NCBI RefSeq assembly: GCF_021228235.1
Contig: NZ_JAJQRG010000009.1
Location: forward strand, 62,001-126,000
DNA: 64,000 bases
Source of the DNA: Pseudophaeobacter flagellatus
Lineage (GTDB): Bacteria; Pseudomonadota; Alphaproteobacteria; Rhodobacterales; Rhodobacteraceae
Reading direction: 5' to 3'
In this document: positions 34,022 to 43,262 of the stretch, one piece after another
How the letters are laid out: the number at the start of each line of letters is the position of its first letter
Numbering within the stretch: the stretch's first letter is position 1
Program-made: the position numbers and the translations under genes
The notes under the pieces: model-generated
What the model saw: the letters and a program-made list of their open reading frames with translations, nothing else
The model's database searches: none
Told to the model about the DNA's origin: nothing

Positions 34022-34990
34022 ATGAACTTTCTCAAACGTATCGGCATCGACACCTATATGCTGCTGCTGATCGCCACTGTCTGTCTGGGCCTGCTGCTGC
34101 CCGCGCAGGGCGTGGCGGCGCAGGGGTTAAAGCAGGTGACCTTCTGGGCTGTTGCGCTGCTGTTCTTTCTCTACGGGGCAAAGCTTGACCCGGGTGCGGT
34201 GCGCGCCGGCTTGCTGAACTGGCGGTTGCAGGGGCTGACCTTTGGCGCGACCTACGTCATGTTCCCGCTGATTGGCCTGGCACTGGCAGCGATTTTTGCA
34301 CCGCTGCTTGGCCCGACGATCACCCTGGGGCTGCTGTTCCTGGCGGTTCTGCCCTCGACGGTGCAGTCCTCGATTGCCTTTACCTCCATTGCGGGTGGCA
34401 ATGTGCCAGCGGCGATCTGCGCCGCATCGCTGTCCAATATTATCGGGGTGCTGCTGACCCCGGCACTGGTGGCGCTGCTGCTGCATCAGGGCGACGGCGG
34501 GGTCAGTTTTGATGCAGTGATCAAGATCGGCACCCAAATTCTGCTGCCCTTTGCGATTGGCCAGCTGCTGCGCCCCTGGGTTGGCGGTTTTGTGCAGAGA
34601 CACAGGCTGCTGACCATGATCGTCGATCGCGGTTCGATCCTGCTGATTGTCTATTCGGCGTTCAGCGCCGGGACGACCTCGGGGCTGTGGCTGCAGATCC
34701 CAGTGATGAGCCTTATTCTGCTGGGGCTTGTGGTGCTGGTTTTCCTAGCGATTGTCATGGTCTTGATGATCGGCGCAGGTAGGCTCTTTGGGCTGGATTA
34801 CCCCGATGAGGCGGTGCTGTTTTATTGTGGCTCGACCAAGAGCCTCGCCTCGGGTTTGCCGATTGCTGCCGCTCTGTTTGCCGCCGACCAGGTCGGGGCG
34901 ATTGTGTTGCCGCTGATGATCTACCACATGAGCCAGCTGTTGGTCTGCGCCTTTGTTTCGCAGAGAGCGGTGGCAGTGCAGGCAAGCTGA
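34022..34990 (+). CDS. Bile acid:sodium symporter (SBF/ACR3-like) family carrier, YfeH-like
   Basis: This 322-residue membrane protein has about ten helices. It belongs to the SBF-like family (YfeH type) by FFLYGAKLDPGAVRAGLLNW, LPSTVQSSIAFTSIAGGN and YCGSTKSLASGLPIA. Such carriers are sodium-coupled organic anion transporters, but most bacterial members are uncharacterised. The start at 34022 is chosen because the conserved region begins there. It lies 112 bases after the GGT-like gene and is probably the last gene of the tct operon, with a terminator at 35123. Confidence 0.85.
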   Translation: MNFLKRIGIDTYMLLLIATVCLGLLLPAQGVAAQGLKQVTFWAVALLFFLYGAKLDPGAVRAGLLNWRLQGLTFGATYVMFPLIGLALAAIFAPLLGPTITLGLLFLAVLPSTVQSSIAFTSIAGGNVPAAICAASLSNIIGVLLTPALVALLLHQGDGGVSFDAVIKIGTQILLPFAIGQLLRPWVGGFVQRHRLLTMIVDRGSILLIVYSAFSAGTTSGLWLQIPVMSLILLGLVVLVFLAIVMVLMIGAGRLFGLDYPDEAVLFYCGSTKSLASGLPIAAALFAADQVGAIVLPLMIYHMSQLLVCAFVSQRAVAVQAS

Positions 34991-35122
34991 ACCGGACGGC
35001 GATATTGTCTGGCCCCCTGCCATTGGATCCTGTCATCCGGTTTTGCCCTGATGTGGATCTTGCGGCAGCGGGCTCCCGCCCAAAATACAATGGATCAAAG
35101 ATCCCTGGATTTTCGTTGGGCC

Positions 35123-35149
35123 CAGCGCCGCTGTCGCGGCGCTGTTTTT
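35123..35149 (+). terminator. Intrinsic terminator of the tct-ggt-SBF operon
   Basis: CAGCGCCG (35123-35130) and CGGCGCTG (35137-35144) form a perfect 8-bp stem followed directly by TTTTT. The 19-base core starting at 35128 is repeated exactly at 35161-35179, where it is followed by only TT. Confidence 0.8.
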
Positions 35150-35311
35150 GGTGTCGTGGGCCGCTGTCGCGGCGCTGTTCTGGATGATCTGGGTTACGGG
35201 ATACCGCGCCGCCGGGCGACGGTTGCGGGCACAGAAAAGAGATCTGCTGAGAAGGCCATCAGGGGCAGGCCTGCCCTGATGCGCCTGTTTCAAGTTTTGA
35301 AAGGGGGGCGC

Positions 35312-35358
35312 GTCAAGGGTAAACCGCGCCCTGCGCGGCCGCATCTGCGGCCCTTGAC
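35312..35358 (-). terminator. Nested inverted repeat downstream of livM
   Basis: GTCAAGGG (35312-35319) pairs with CCCTTGAC (35351-35358), and CCGCGC (35324-35329) pairs with GCGCGG (35333-35338) inside it. It lies 14 bases beyond the livM stop codon on the minus strand, in the right place for a terminator, though without a clear U tract. Confidence 0.45.
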
Positions 35359-35371
35359 CCGGGGGCTGACC

Positions 35372-36442
35372 CTAGCGTTTTTCGCGCAGCCGCCCCACGA
35401 CCCCGGTCGGGAAGAAATAGACGCTAAGTATAAACAGCACCCCAAGCCACAACAGCCAGCGATCAGCGCTGAGCAATTCTGGCAGCAGGGGCAGGTCTTG
35501 GACCAGCTCTGAGGCGGCGCCCATCAGATTTTGCAGGTAGTTCTGTGCCAGCACAAAGAGCGTGGCCCCGATTATCGCGCCATAGAGCGTGCCCATGCCA
35601 CCAATTACCACCATCAAGAGGATGTCGATCATCAGCTCCATCGACAGGACGGTATCGGGGCCGACATAGCGCAGCCAAACCGCATAGAGCGACCCGGCCA
35701 GGGCCGCGACAGAGGCCGAGAGGCAGGTGGCGGCCACCCGGTAGTAGACCACCCGATAGCCAATGGATTCAGCGCGGAAATCGTTTTCGCGGATCGCTTG
35801 CAGCACCCGCCCAAAGGGGGAGTTCACCACCCGCAGCAGGGTTAGAAACAACACCAGCGCGCCGATAAAGACAAAGTAATAGGCCAAGAGCTTGCCGTTC
35901 AGCTTGACGCCAAACAGTACACCACCAAACGTTTCCTTGCCAAATTTGAAGGCAGGACCCAGTTCGCGCGGTGTCTTGAAGGTCAGCCCGTCTTCGCCGC
36001 CGGTGAGGCCCGAGAGTTGGCTCACAAGCACTGCCACGGCCGAGGCCACGGCCAGGGTGATCATGGCAAAGAAGATCGCCCGCACCCTGAGCGAGAACAG
36101 CCCAATCAGCAGCGCCAGAGCTGCGGCAAACCCGGCGCCGGCCAGGGCGCCGATGGCGATGGCATCAAAGCCGCGCCCCAGATGGATAGAGGTTAGCGCC
36201 ACGCCGTAGGCGCCGATGCCAAAGAACATGGTATGGGCAAAGCTGACGATGCCGCCATAGCCCAAAAGCAGGTCATAGCTGGCCACCAGCACGATAAAGA
36301 TGCAGATCCGCGCGGCGGTATCGACGGTGCGCACACCGGGAAACAGGAACGGTGCCAGGGCGAGGCAGGCCAGAATGCCGCCCAAGATCAGGGCCAGCGG
36401 CAGGGAACGCGGCATATCGCCAGATAGAAGAGAGCGGATCAT
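35372..36442 (-). CDS. livM: HAAT-type ABC transporter permease LivM
   Basis: This 356-residue inner-membrane permease is of the branched-chain/hydrophobic amino acid (HAAT) family. It has the LivM-type segment SYDLLLGYGGIVSFAHTMFFGIGAYG and the C-terminal coupling region (MELMIDILLMVVIGGMGTLY, followed by GAIIGATLF). It pairs with LivH. Its ATG overlaps the livH stop by 4 bases, and it is the last gene of the transporter operon. The start at 36442 is set by that overlap. Confidence 0.92.
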   Translation of the reverse strand: MIRSLLSGDMPRSLPLALILGGILACLALAPFLFPGVRTVDTAARICIFIVLVASYDLLLGYGGIVSFAHTMFFGIGAYGVALTSIHLGRGFDAIAIGALAGAGFAAALALLIGLFSLRVRAIFFAMITLAVASAVAVLVSQLSGLTGGEDGLTFKTPRELGPAFKFGKETFGGVLFGVKLNGKLLAYYFVFIGALVLFLTLLRVVNSPFGRVLQAIRENDFRAESIGYRVVYYRVAATCLSASVAALAGSLYAVWLRYVGPDTVLSMELMIDILLMVVIGGMGTLYGAIIGATLFVLAQNYLQNLMGAASELVQDLPLLPELLSADRWLLWLGVLFILSVYFFPTGVVGRLREKR

Positions 36443-37470
36443 TTTGCTTTTACCACCGGAATCATACCCATAGGGCGCCACATCAGGATGGTGACCATCA
36501 GGGCAATATTGGAAATCAGCGCCGCCTTGGGTTCAATAAAGGCGATGTAGTTTTGCAGCAGCCCCACCAGCAGGGCACCAATGAAACAGCCCTCAACCGA
36601 GCCGAGCCCACCAATGATCACCACGATAAAGATCAGGATCATGGCGTGGTTGCCCATATGGGCGGTGATGACCTCTTGATAGAGAGCCCACATCACCCCA
36701 CCAAGGCCTGCGAGGGCAGAGCCGGCGATGAAGACGCCGACAAAGACCAGCTTGAGCCGATAGCCGAGCGCCTCGACCATTTCGCCGTTTTCAACACCGG
36801 CGCGCACGATCAGCCCAATTTTGGTGCGTCGCAGCACCCAGCGCATCGCGGCAAAGACTGCAAGGCCAACCGCAACGGCCACCAGGCGGTATTTCTCGAT
36901 TGCAGCCCCGGCAAAGGTCACGGCGCCTTTCAGGGCTTCGGGACGGTTGAAGTAGATCTCTTCCGGCCCCCAGAGCACGATGATCAGTTGTTCCACCACG
37001 ATCAGCCCGCCCATGGTCACAAGGATCTGTTTCAGATGATGGCCGTAGACAGGCGCGACAATGACCTTTTCAAAGGCCCAGCCCATGGCTCCGGTGGCCA
37101 GAATGGCACCGATAACCGCCAAGAGTACGGCACCAAGGTTGAGCAGGAGCGAGGGCGCAGCGGTCATCTGCCCCAGGGCCATCAGCACGGTGATGCCGAC
37201 AAAGGCGCCGACCGAGACAAAGGCCCCATGGCCAAAATTGATCACATCCATCAAGCCAAAGACCAATGTCAGACCCGAGGCCATGATGAAAATCATCATG
37301 CCCATCGCCAGGCCTGAAACGGTCAAGGTCAGCCAGCTTGCGGGGTTCATGATCGCCAAGAAGCCCGCCAGTGCGAGCAGTGGCACCAAGAGCACGGGCA
37401 TATAGGGGCCGATCCGGTCGGCCAGGGTGGCCTGGGCCATTGTCGGTGCATGTTCAGGTGCGGCGCTCAT
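36439..37470 (-). CDS. livH: HAAT-type ABC transporter permease LivH
   Basis: This 343-residue permease has the LivH signature ASGLTLVFGLMDVINFGHGA and the C-terminal segment IFIVVIIGGLGSVEGCFIGA. The N-terminus has an extra 40 or so residues (MSAAPEHAPTMAQATL) before the first helix, longer than typical LivH. It forms the membrane channel with LivM. An 82-base gap separates it from livF upstream. Confidence 0.92.
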   Translation of the reverse strand: MSAAPEHAPTMAQATLADRIGPYMPVLLVPLLALAGFLAIMNPASWLTLTVSGLAMGMMIFIMASGLTLVFGLMDVINFGHGAFVSVGAFVGITVLMALGQMTAAPSLLLNLGAVLLAVIGAILATGAMGWAFEKVIVAPVYGHHLKQILVTMGGLIVVEQLIIVLWGPEEIYFNRPEALKGAVTFAGAAIEKYRLVAVAVGLAVFAAMRWVLRRTKIGLIVRAGVENGEMVEALGYRLKLVFVGVFIAGSALAGLGGVMWALYQEVITAHMGNHAMILIFIVVIIGGLGSVEGCFIGALLVGLLQNYIAFIEPKAALISNIALMVTILMWRPMGMIPVVKAK

Positions 37471-37552
37471 GTCAGGGCCTCCGGAGGTCTACGGGTGTCT
37501 GCTCCAAGGCGGAGCCAAAGGGCGAAGCGCGGCAGGGCGCGGGGGAGGGTCA

Positions 37553-38275
37553 TCAATGCGCTTCCATGCTGAGGCCCATGAGCCGTTCCTGTAGGGCGGC
37601 GTCGCGGCCAAGCTCGGCCATCTCGCCGGACCAGATCATGCGGCCATCATCCATCACATTGGCGCTGTCCCCCAGGGCCTTGGCGACAGCAAAGTTCTGC
37701 TCGACCAAAAGCACCGAGGATCCCTGCTGCTTGAGATCTTTCAAGGCCTTGGCCATGGTGGAGATAATCGCCGGTGCCAGGCCCTTGGTGGGTTCATCAA
37801 TCAGGTAGAGCTTGCGTTCCTCCACCATGGCGCGGGCAATGGACAGCATCTGCTTTTGTCCACCTGACAGGGTGCCTGCATCCGATTTCCAAAAGGTTTT
37901 GAGCGGCGGGAAGGCCGTGAAGATCCAGTCCAGCCGGGCGGAATTGATCGGCCCGCTGACAGCGGCAAGCTGCATGTTTTCTTCAACCGTGAGATCGGCA
38001 AAGATGCCCATGTCCTCGGGGACAAAGCCAAGGCCAAGCCGGGCAATGGCCGGGGTGGGCAGTTTGGTGATGTCTTCCCCGTCAAACAGGATGCATCCTT
38101 GATGGGCGCGCCAGTGGCCAATGATGCTGCGCAGTGTGGTGGTCTTGCCCACCCCATTGCGGCCCAGCAGCATGGTGACAGCGCCGCGCGGCACCACCAG
38201 ATCGACGCCCTGCAGAATGTGATACTGGGCGATATTTGTGTAGACGTTATCCAGCGTCAGGATGGCATCAGACAT
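37553..38275 (-). CDS. livF: HAAT-type ABC transporter ATP-binding protein LivF
   Basis: This 240-residue ABC ATPase has Walker A GRNGVGKTTTL, signature LSGGQKQMLSIARAM, Walker B LYLIDEPTKGL and the switch histidine region shifted to LVEQN, all typical of LivF. One of two ATPases energising the importer. The ATG at 38275 overlaps the end of livG by 8 bases, which fixes the start and implies coupled translation. Confidence 0.92.
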   Translation of the reverse strand: MSDAILTLDNVYTNIAQYHILQGVDLVVPRGAVTMLLGRNGVGKTTTLRSIIGHWRAHQGCILFDGEDITKLPTPAIARLGLGFVPEDMGIFADLTVEENMQLAAVSGPINSARLDWIFTAFPPLKTFWKSDAGTLSGGQKQMLSIARAMVEERKLYLIDEPTKGLAPAIISTMAKALKDLKQQGSSVLLVEQNFAVAKALGDSANVMDDGRMIWSGEMAELGRDAALQERLMGLSMEAH

Positions 38276-39044
38276 CTGCGAGAATCCCTTCCAGACCGCG
38301 GCCCATATAGGCCTCTTGAACCACATCCGAGGCCATGACCTCGGCCGGGGCGCCATCGGCGGCCAGCGCGCCATTGTGCAACACGATGATGCGATCTGCG
38401 AGGCTGCGGATCACATCCATCTTGTGTTCGACCAGCAGGATACTGCGGTCTTTTTGCTCTTTCAGCTCGGCGATGAGATCCAGTACCACCGGGGCTTCAT
38501 CGACGCTCATGCCGGCGGTGGGTTCGTCAAACATATAGACATCCGGGTCCTGGGCGATCAGCAGCGCCACCTCCAGCTTGCGCTGGTTGCCATGGGATAA
38601 TTCCGAGACCACCTGGTCGCGCTGATCCAGCAGCCGTACGCGGGCCAGGATGTCTTCGGCCTGATCCGTCAGATCCTGATGGCGCGAGACCATGGACCAG
38701 AGGTTGAAGCCCCGACCCAGCTTGGCCTGCACCACCAACCGCAGGTTTTCCAGCACAGATAGGCCGGGAAACAGATTGGTCAGCTGAAAGGCGCGGCCAA
38801 TGCCGGCTTTGGTACGGGCAGACACGGAGGCGCGGGTAATGTCGCGCCCACGCAGGGCAACCCGACCAGCAGAGGCCGGGATCTGGCCTGAAATCAGGTT
38901 GAAATAGGTGGTCTTGCCGGCACCATTGGGGCCGACAATGGCGGTCAGCTCTCCGGCGTGAAAGGCGCAGCTTACGGCGTCTACCGCGACATGGCCACCA
39001 AAACGGACAGTCAGATCAGTGGTTTTCAGGATAGGGTCTGTCAT
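38268..39044 (-). CDS. livG: HAAT-type ABC transporter ATP-binding protein LivG
   Basis: This 258-residue ABC ATPase has Walker A GPNGAGKTTYFN, signature LSHGNQRKLEVALLIAQDP, Walker B VYMFDEPTAGM and the switch region LLVEHKMDV, as in LivG. The second ATPase of the importer. The start at 39044 (MTDPILKTTDL) is where conservation starts; longer readings run through the intergenic hairpin. It overlaps livF downstream. Confidence 0.92.
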   Translation of the reverse strand: MTDPILKTTDLTVRFGGHVAVDAVSCAFHAGELTAIVGPNGAGKTTYFNLISGQIPASAGRVALRGRDITRASVSARTKAGIGRAFQLTNLFPGLSVLENLRLVVQAKLGRGFNLWSMVSRHQDLTDQAEDILARVRLLDQRDQVVSELSHGNQRKLEVALLIAQDPDVYMFDEPTAGMSVDEAPVVLDLIAELKEQKDRSILLVEHKMDVIRSLADRIIVLHNGALAADGAPAEVMASDVVQEAYMGRGLEGILADV

Positions 39045-39165
39045 TGAGATCTCAAGGTGCCTCTGGCCGTATCCCGTCACCAGGGTGACAGCCGGTCCGT
39101 CAGAAAAAAAGGGGCTGCGAAGGCAGGCGCTGCGCTGGCAGGGTGCCAGGTTGGCTTGCTTGAAA

Positions 39166-39198
39166 CCATGGCCCAAAGCGCAACGCTCTGGGCCATGG
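39166..39198 (-). terminator. Strong hairpin between livJ and livG
   Basis: CCATGGCCCA (39166-39175) pairs perfectly with TGGGCCATGG (39189-39198), with a further AGCG/CGCT pairing inside. There is no U tract, so it probably protects the upstream livJ message or partly ends transcription. This would give more binding protein than transporter, a common arrangement for ABC importers. Confidence 0.65.
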
Positions 39199-39217
39199 CA
39201 GGCAAAGCGATGCCGCC

Positions 39218-40393
39218 TTACTGGTTGCGGATCGGGATCGGCATTTCGTCGATGGCCAGCTCGCGCACCAGTTCGGGCACGGCCCATTCAACACCGTCCT
39301 GCACGGTCAGCTTGAAGTGGTACATGGTCTGCAGTGCCTGATGGTCTTCGGGACGGAAGCGCATGGTGCCTTTGGGGGTCTCCCACTCCATGCCTTCCAT
39401 CGCGCTGATCAGCGCCTCTGTATCGGTGGAACCGGCCTTGCGAATGGCCTCAACTGCGGCCAGCCCCGCGGCCATGCCACCGGCGGTGAAGAAATCCGGA
39501 GGGCTGTCAAAGCGCTCAAAGTGGGTTTTCACCAGCCAGTCGTTCACCTCGTTGTCGGGCAGCTCATAGTAGTAATAGGTGCCGCCCTCCATGCCTTCGT
39601 AGTCTTTAAAGCCCTTGAGCGCGGCGAGAATATTGCCCACCCCGGCAAATTCGATGCCAAAGCGGCCCGGATCCATGGCGTTGATCTTGCCCAGCGGGTT
39701 GCCACCGCCAGCCCAGATCACGAACAGCTTCTTGTCGCCGTCCAGATCCTTCATCGCGTTGAAGATCCGTTCGCCGGCGGCGGTGAAATCTGTGGTATCG
39801 GTGGGGGCGTATTCTTCGTGGACCAGTTCGATCCCCTGCGCTGCCAGGGCTTCGCGGAAGGCGGCGATACCGTCGCGGCCAAAGGCATAGTCCTGCGCCA
39901 GGGTGGCGATCTTGACGTTGTCACCCGCCAGGGCAATGGCGCTGGAAACTGCGTCCTGCGATGAATTGCGCGAGGTGCGGAAGATATAGCGGTTCCAGTT
40001 TTCACCGGTGATGCTGTCGGCCACGGCGGGTTCGACAATCAGGATCTTTTCGTATTCTTCGGCCACCGGCAGCATTGCCAGCGCCACGCCGGAACTGACC
40101 GGGCCAATGGCCAGATCGACCTCATCGTCGCCGTATGCTTCTTCCAGCAGGGCCTTGCCGTTTTCTGGTTTCAGTTGGGTGTCTTTTTCGATCACCACGA
40201 TCTTTTCGCCGTTGATTTCCATGGTGCCGCCGGTGGCATATTCCAGCCCCAGCATCAGGCCATCGTGGCTTTGTTTGGCATAGGCTTCAAACGGGCCTGT
40301 CTTGCCGTAGATATGGGCAATCTTGATATCTGCAGCGGCGGCCGAAGCCAGTGCCAGTGCAGAGACCATTCCTGCAAGCAAAGTGCGTTTCAT
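39218..40393 (-). CDS. livJ: HAAT-type ABC transporter periplasmic substrate-binding protein
   Basis: This 391-residue type I solute-binding protein has a signal peptide (MKRTLLAGMVSALALASAAA). The mature part begins with DIKIAHIYGKTGPFEAYAKQ, followed by GPVSSGVALAMLPVAEEYEK, typical of Leu/Ile/Val-binding-like proteins. HAAT receptors bind a wide range of ligands, including aromatic acids and amides. Because it follows genes for an aromatic decarboxylase and homoprotocatechuate dioxygenase, an aromatic ligand is more likely than leucine. The symbol marks the family only. First gene of the transporter block. Confidence 0.88.
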   Translation of the reverse strand: MKRTLLAGMVSALALASAAAADIKIAHIYGKTGPFEAYAKQSHDGLMLGLEYATGGTMEINGEKIVVIEKDTQLKPENGKALLEEAYGDDEVDLAIGPVSSGVALAMLPVAEEYEKILIVEPAVADSITGENWNRYIFRTSRNSSQDAVSSAIALAGDNVKIATLAQDYAFGRDGIAAFREALAAQGIELVHEEYAPTDTTDFTAAGERIFNAMKDLDGDKKLFVIWAGGGNPLGKINAMDPGRFGIEFAGVGNILAALKGFKDYEGMEGGTYYYYELPDNEVNDWLVKTHFERFDSPPDFFTAGGMAAGLAAVEAIRKAGSTDTEALISAMEGMEWETPKGTMRFRPEDHQALQTMYHFKLTVQDGVEWAVPELVRELAIDEMPIPIRNQ

Positions 40394-40602
40394 GTCGTTC
40401 CTCCCTGAGGGCGCGCCTATGTGTAGGGCTGGCGCAGTCTCGCTCCTGTGCCTTCAGGCTAACGGCGGCCTCGCATTTTGGTCAATTGCAGGGAAATACG
40501 TATGTCGCGTCTCTCCCCCCGCCCCAACGCTTACTTTGCCTCCTTCCCAGTCGCAAGGCGACAGAGAGAGGTTCGCGGTGGGGAAGAGACGCAGATCGGC
40601 GG

Positions 40603-42012
40603 CTAGAGCTGCGCTGCAATCTCGCAGATTACGGTATGGGCCATCATCACATCTGCCTCGGTGGTTTCAAACTGGCCGGCCTGAAAGCGGATCACCAGAT
40701 CACCGTCCACCCGCGTCTGGGTCAGGTAGATCCGCCCGTCATCATTGATGGCATTGACCAGCGCCAGGTTCAGCGCATCCAGATCCTCGGTGCCCTGCGG
40801 CGCATAGCGAAAGGTCCAGAGCGACCACATCGGCGGGGTGATGATTTCGAAATCAGGCTCTAATGCAAGGGTATCGTGCAGTTTGGTGGACCAGTTGATG
40901 TGATTGCGCAGGCGGTCACGCAGGCCTTCCAGGCCATAGCTGCGGATCAGGAACCAGATCTTCAGCGCCCGGAAACGCCGCCCCAGTGGCACCGACCATT
41001 CCGAATAGTTGATGATGCCATCCTTGCCGTGGGTTTTCAGATACTCGGGGCTGATTGCCAGGGTTTGCACCAGATCATCCGGGTTTTTCAGGAAATGCGC
41101 CGAGCAATCGAATTGTACCCCCAGCCATTTATGCGGGTTGAAGACGATGCTGTCGGCGCGTTCCACCCCTGGCCAGTAGTGGCGATATTCGGGGCAGATC
41201 ATCGCGGATCCGGCCCAGGCAGCGTCGATATGACTGTAAAGCCCGTATTCCTCGGCGATCTTAAGGCAGTCATCCACCGGATCAGTGGCACCGGTGCCGG
41301 TGCCGCCCACACAAAGGATCAGCCCGGCAGGCTGCATCCCGGCGGCAATATCGGCCTCGATTGCCTGACGCAGCGCCGCAGGGTCCATGCCGCGCCATGT
41401 GCCTTTGATCGGCACCCGAACCAGGTTTTGCTGGCCAATGCCCGCCACCCAGATGGCGCGATCCACTGAGGTATGCACCTCGGAAGAGCAATAGATGCGC
41501 AGCGGTTTCTGCGCGAACAGCCCCTGCTGGTTACCCTGCCAGTTCAGCGCCTTTTCCCGCATGGTCAACACGGCGGCCAGCGTCGCCGAAGAGGCGCTGT
41601 CCTGAATGACGCCCTGAAATTCACCGGGTAGGTCCAGCGATTGGCGCAGCCAGTCCATCATCCGCGTTTCCAATTCGGTCGCCGCCGGAGAGGTCTGCCA
41701 CAGCATGCACTGCGGCGCGATGGCCGCAGTCAGGAACTCTGCCAGCACCGAGGGCGCAGCAGCATTAGAGGTGAAATAGGCAAAGAAGCGCGGGTGCTGC
41801 CAATGGGTGATCCCCGGCATCACGATCTCTTCAAAATCGGCAAAGATGGCCTCCATGTCTTCGCCGCCCTCGGGTGGAAAGAGGGGCAGGGAGTCCAGCA
41901 CATCGCCGGGTTCGGTGTTTGCCCGCACCGGCCTGTCGCCCACCGTCAGGTGGTAGTCTTGCGCCCAATCCGCAATGCGGCGGCCCCAGCCCGAAAATTC
42001 ATCCCATTTCAT
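40603..42012 (-). CDS. PLP-dependent aromatic amino acid decarboxylase-like protein (group II)
   Basis: This 469-residue group II PLP decarboxylase resembles aromatic-L-amino-acid decarboxylases. The cofactor lysine lies in FNPHKWLGVQFDCSA. HIDAAWAGSAMICPE supplies the PLP-ring aspartate, and HWQHPRFFAYFTSNAAAPSV near the N-terminus is the family's substrate-site motif. It would convert an aromatic amino acid to an amine and CO2. The start at 42012 has GGAG about 10 bases upstream. It lies 108 bases after hpaD and 209 bases before the binding protein gene, all in one direction. Confidence 0.88.
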   Translation of the reverse strand: MKWDEFSGWGRRIADWAQDYHLTVGDRPVRANTEPGDVLDSLPLFPPEGGEDMEAIFADFEEIVMPGITHWQHPRFFAYFTSNAAAPSVLAEFLTAAIAPQCMLWQTSPAATELETRMMDWLRQSLDLPGEFQGVIQDSASSATLAAVLTMREKALNWQGNQQGLFAQKPLRIYCSSEVHTSVDRAIWVAGIGQQNLVRVPIKGTWRGMDPAALRQAIEADIAAGMQPAGLILCVGGTGTGATDPVDDCLKIAEEYGLYSHIDAAWAGSAMICPEYRHYWPGVERADSIVFNPHKWLGVQFDCSAHFLKNPDDLVQTLAISPEYLKTHGKDGIINYSEWSVPLGRRFRALKIWFLIRSYGLEGLRDRLRNHINWSTKLHDTLALEPDFEIITPPMWSLWTFRYAPQGTEDLDALNLALVNAINDDGRIYLTQTRVDGDLVIRFQAGQFETTEADVMMAHTVICEIAAQL

Positions 42013-42120
42013 TGTCAAAACTCCAGTGTTCGGGCCTTGGCCCGGACAGCCCCCGACCCTCCCCATGGCAGGGGGCTTTCCCCCCCCCCAGCCAGGTTCG
42101 GGCGCTGTCCTATTGTTGTA

Positions 42121-43101
42121 CTACGGTGCAATAATCGGCTGTGCTTTCAGTGCGCTGTCCTGTGTGGTGGCCCCTTCAAAGCTTGATCCTTCCTCAAACC
42201 AGCTGCGCGGTGCAGCCGCCCCCCAGAGGGTTTGGCGCTGGGGGTCGGTCAGCGACCATTTGATTGCCTCCAGATCGGGGTCAACGGTCTGGTAGTCCGA
42301 GCAGTAGATCTCGATCCGGTGATCATCCGGGTCACGTACATAAAGGAAGAAGGCATTGGAAATGCCATGCCGTCCGGGGCCGCGTTCGATATTGGCAACA
42401 TAGCCGGTGGTGGACATCAGATCGAGCAGATCAATGATGTTCAGCGGCGTTGGCACCCAAAAGGCAGTGTGGTGCAGGCGCGGTCCGGTGCCATTGGTAA
42501 ACGCCACATCATGCACGCCCCCTTTGCGGTGCATCCAGGCCGCCCAGACCTTGCCGCTTTCGTCATCTTCGGTGTATTCGGTGACCCTGAATCCGATCTC
42601 GTTATAGAAGGCGACGCTGGCATCCACATCCGCCGAGAACATGTTGAAGTGATCGATGCGCAGCGGTTTCACCCCATTATAGAGCCTGTATTGTTGATGA
42701 ATTGGCGCCAGCCGATCCATCTTGACGTAGAACTCCAGTGGTATGCCCCAGGGATCGCGGGTGCGCAGGGTGCGGCCCATATGGGGGCGCTCGACCCAGT
42801 CCACCGGCAGGCCCTTGGCGGCAAAGAATTCGGCGGCCTTGTCTAAATCCGGTTCGTCATAGAGCTTGAAGCCCAGTACGCCGACTTCGGCCTCTGCAGC
42901 CTGCTCCAGCACGATACAGTGATGGCCACGCTCTTCCATGGCGCGCAGGTAGATGCGTGTGTCGTCTTCGCCGGTGACCTGCAGGCCCAGAATTTCGACA
43001 TAGAATTTGCGCGACGCAGCCAGGTCAGTGACCCGGTATTCCACATGAGACAGGCGCACAATGTTGAAGGGCGGGTAGAGAACGGGGGCGGGAACGGGCA
43101 T
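42121..43101 (-). CDS. hpaD: 3,4-dihydroxyphenylacetate (homoprotocatechuate) 2,3-dioxygenase
   Basis: This 326-residue vicinal-oxygen-chelate extradiol dioxygenase cleaves 3,4-dihydroxyphenylacetate next to its hydroxyls, using Fe(II) or Mn(II). Two tandem VOC modules are visible (about 15-125 and 147-270). Metal ligands are H151 (in RIDHFNMF), H210 or H211 (RLHHTAFW) and E264 (HRIEIYC), with the spacing of the Brevibacterium fuscum enzyme. The protein's length and the C-terminal lid (WSLTDPQRQTLWG) also fit that type rather than the LigB-type HpaD. It heads the minus-strand unit and diverges from an HpaR-like gene. Other hpa genes are not in the window. Confidence 0.88.
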   Translation of the reverse strand: MPVPAPVLYPPFNIVRLSHVEYRVTDLAASRKFYVEILGLQVTGEDDTRIYLRAMEERGHHCIVLEQAAEAEVGVLGFKLYDEPDLDKAAEFFAAKGLPVDWVERPHMGRTLRTRDPWGIPLEFYVKMDRLAPIHQQYRLYNGVKPLRIDHFNMFSADVDASVAFYNEIGFRVTEYTEDDESGKVWAAWMHRKGGVHDVAFTNGTGPRLHHTAFWVPTPLNIIDLLDLMSTTGYVANIERGPGRHGISNAFFLYVRDPDDHRIEIYCSDYQTVDPDLEAIKWSLTDPQRQTLWGAAAPRSWFEEGSSFEGATTQDSALKAQPIIAP

Positions 43102-43262
43102 TTTGGGCTCCTTGGGTCAGGGCAGCAGCGCGCGGCGGCAAGGACCGGATCAAAAGTCGTCCTGCGTCCTATCGTTAACATGTGTAGTTTATTCGGTCCC
43201 CAATGTCAATTCTTTGAAAGGCTGCACTGGCAATTGCATTCCAGTCATGTTTGAGGCGATAA

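Larger units (their letters stand above)
34991..35371. other. Convergent intergenic interval with terminators and repeats
   Basis: This 381-base interval separates the tct-ggt-SBF operon from the minus-strand liv genes. It contains a strong plus-strand terminator (35123-35149), a second copy of its hairpin sequence (35161-35179), and a larger inverted repeat (35312-35358). No gene was seen. Confidence 0.7.

Noticed and set aside
40394-40602. Possible riboswitch upstream of the HAAT binding-protein gene
   Set aside because: No known aptamer-like structure was recognisable; only ordinary G+C-rich sequence and a run of pyrimidines are present.
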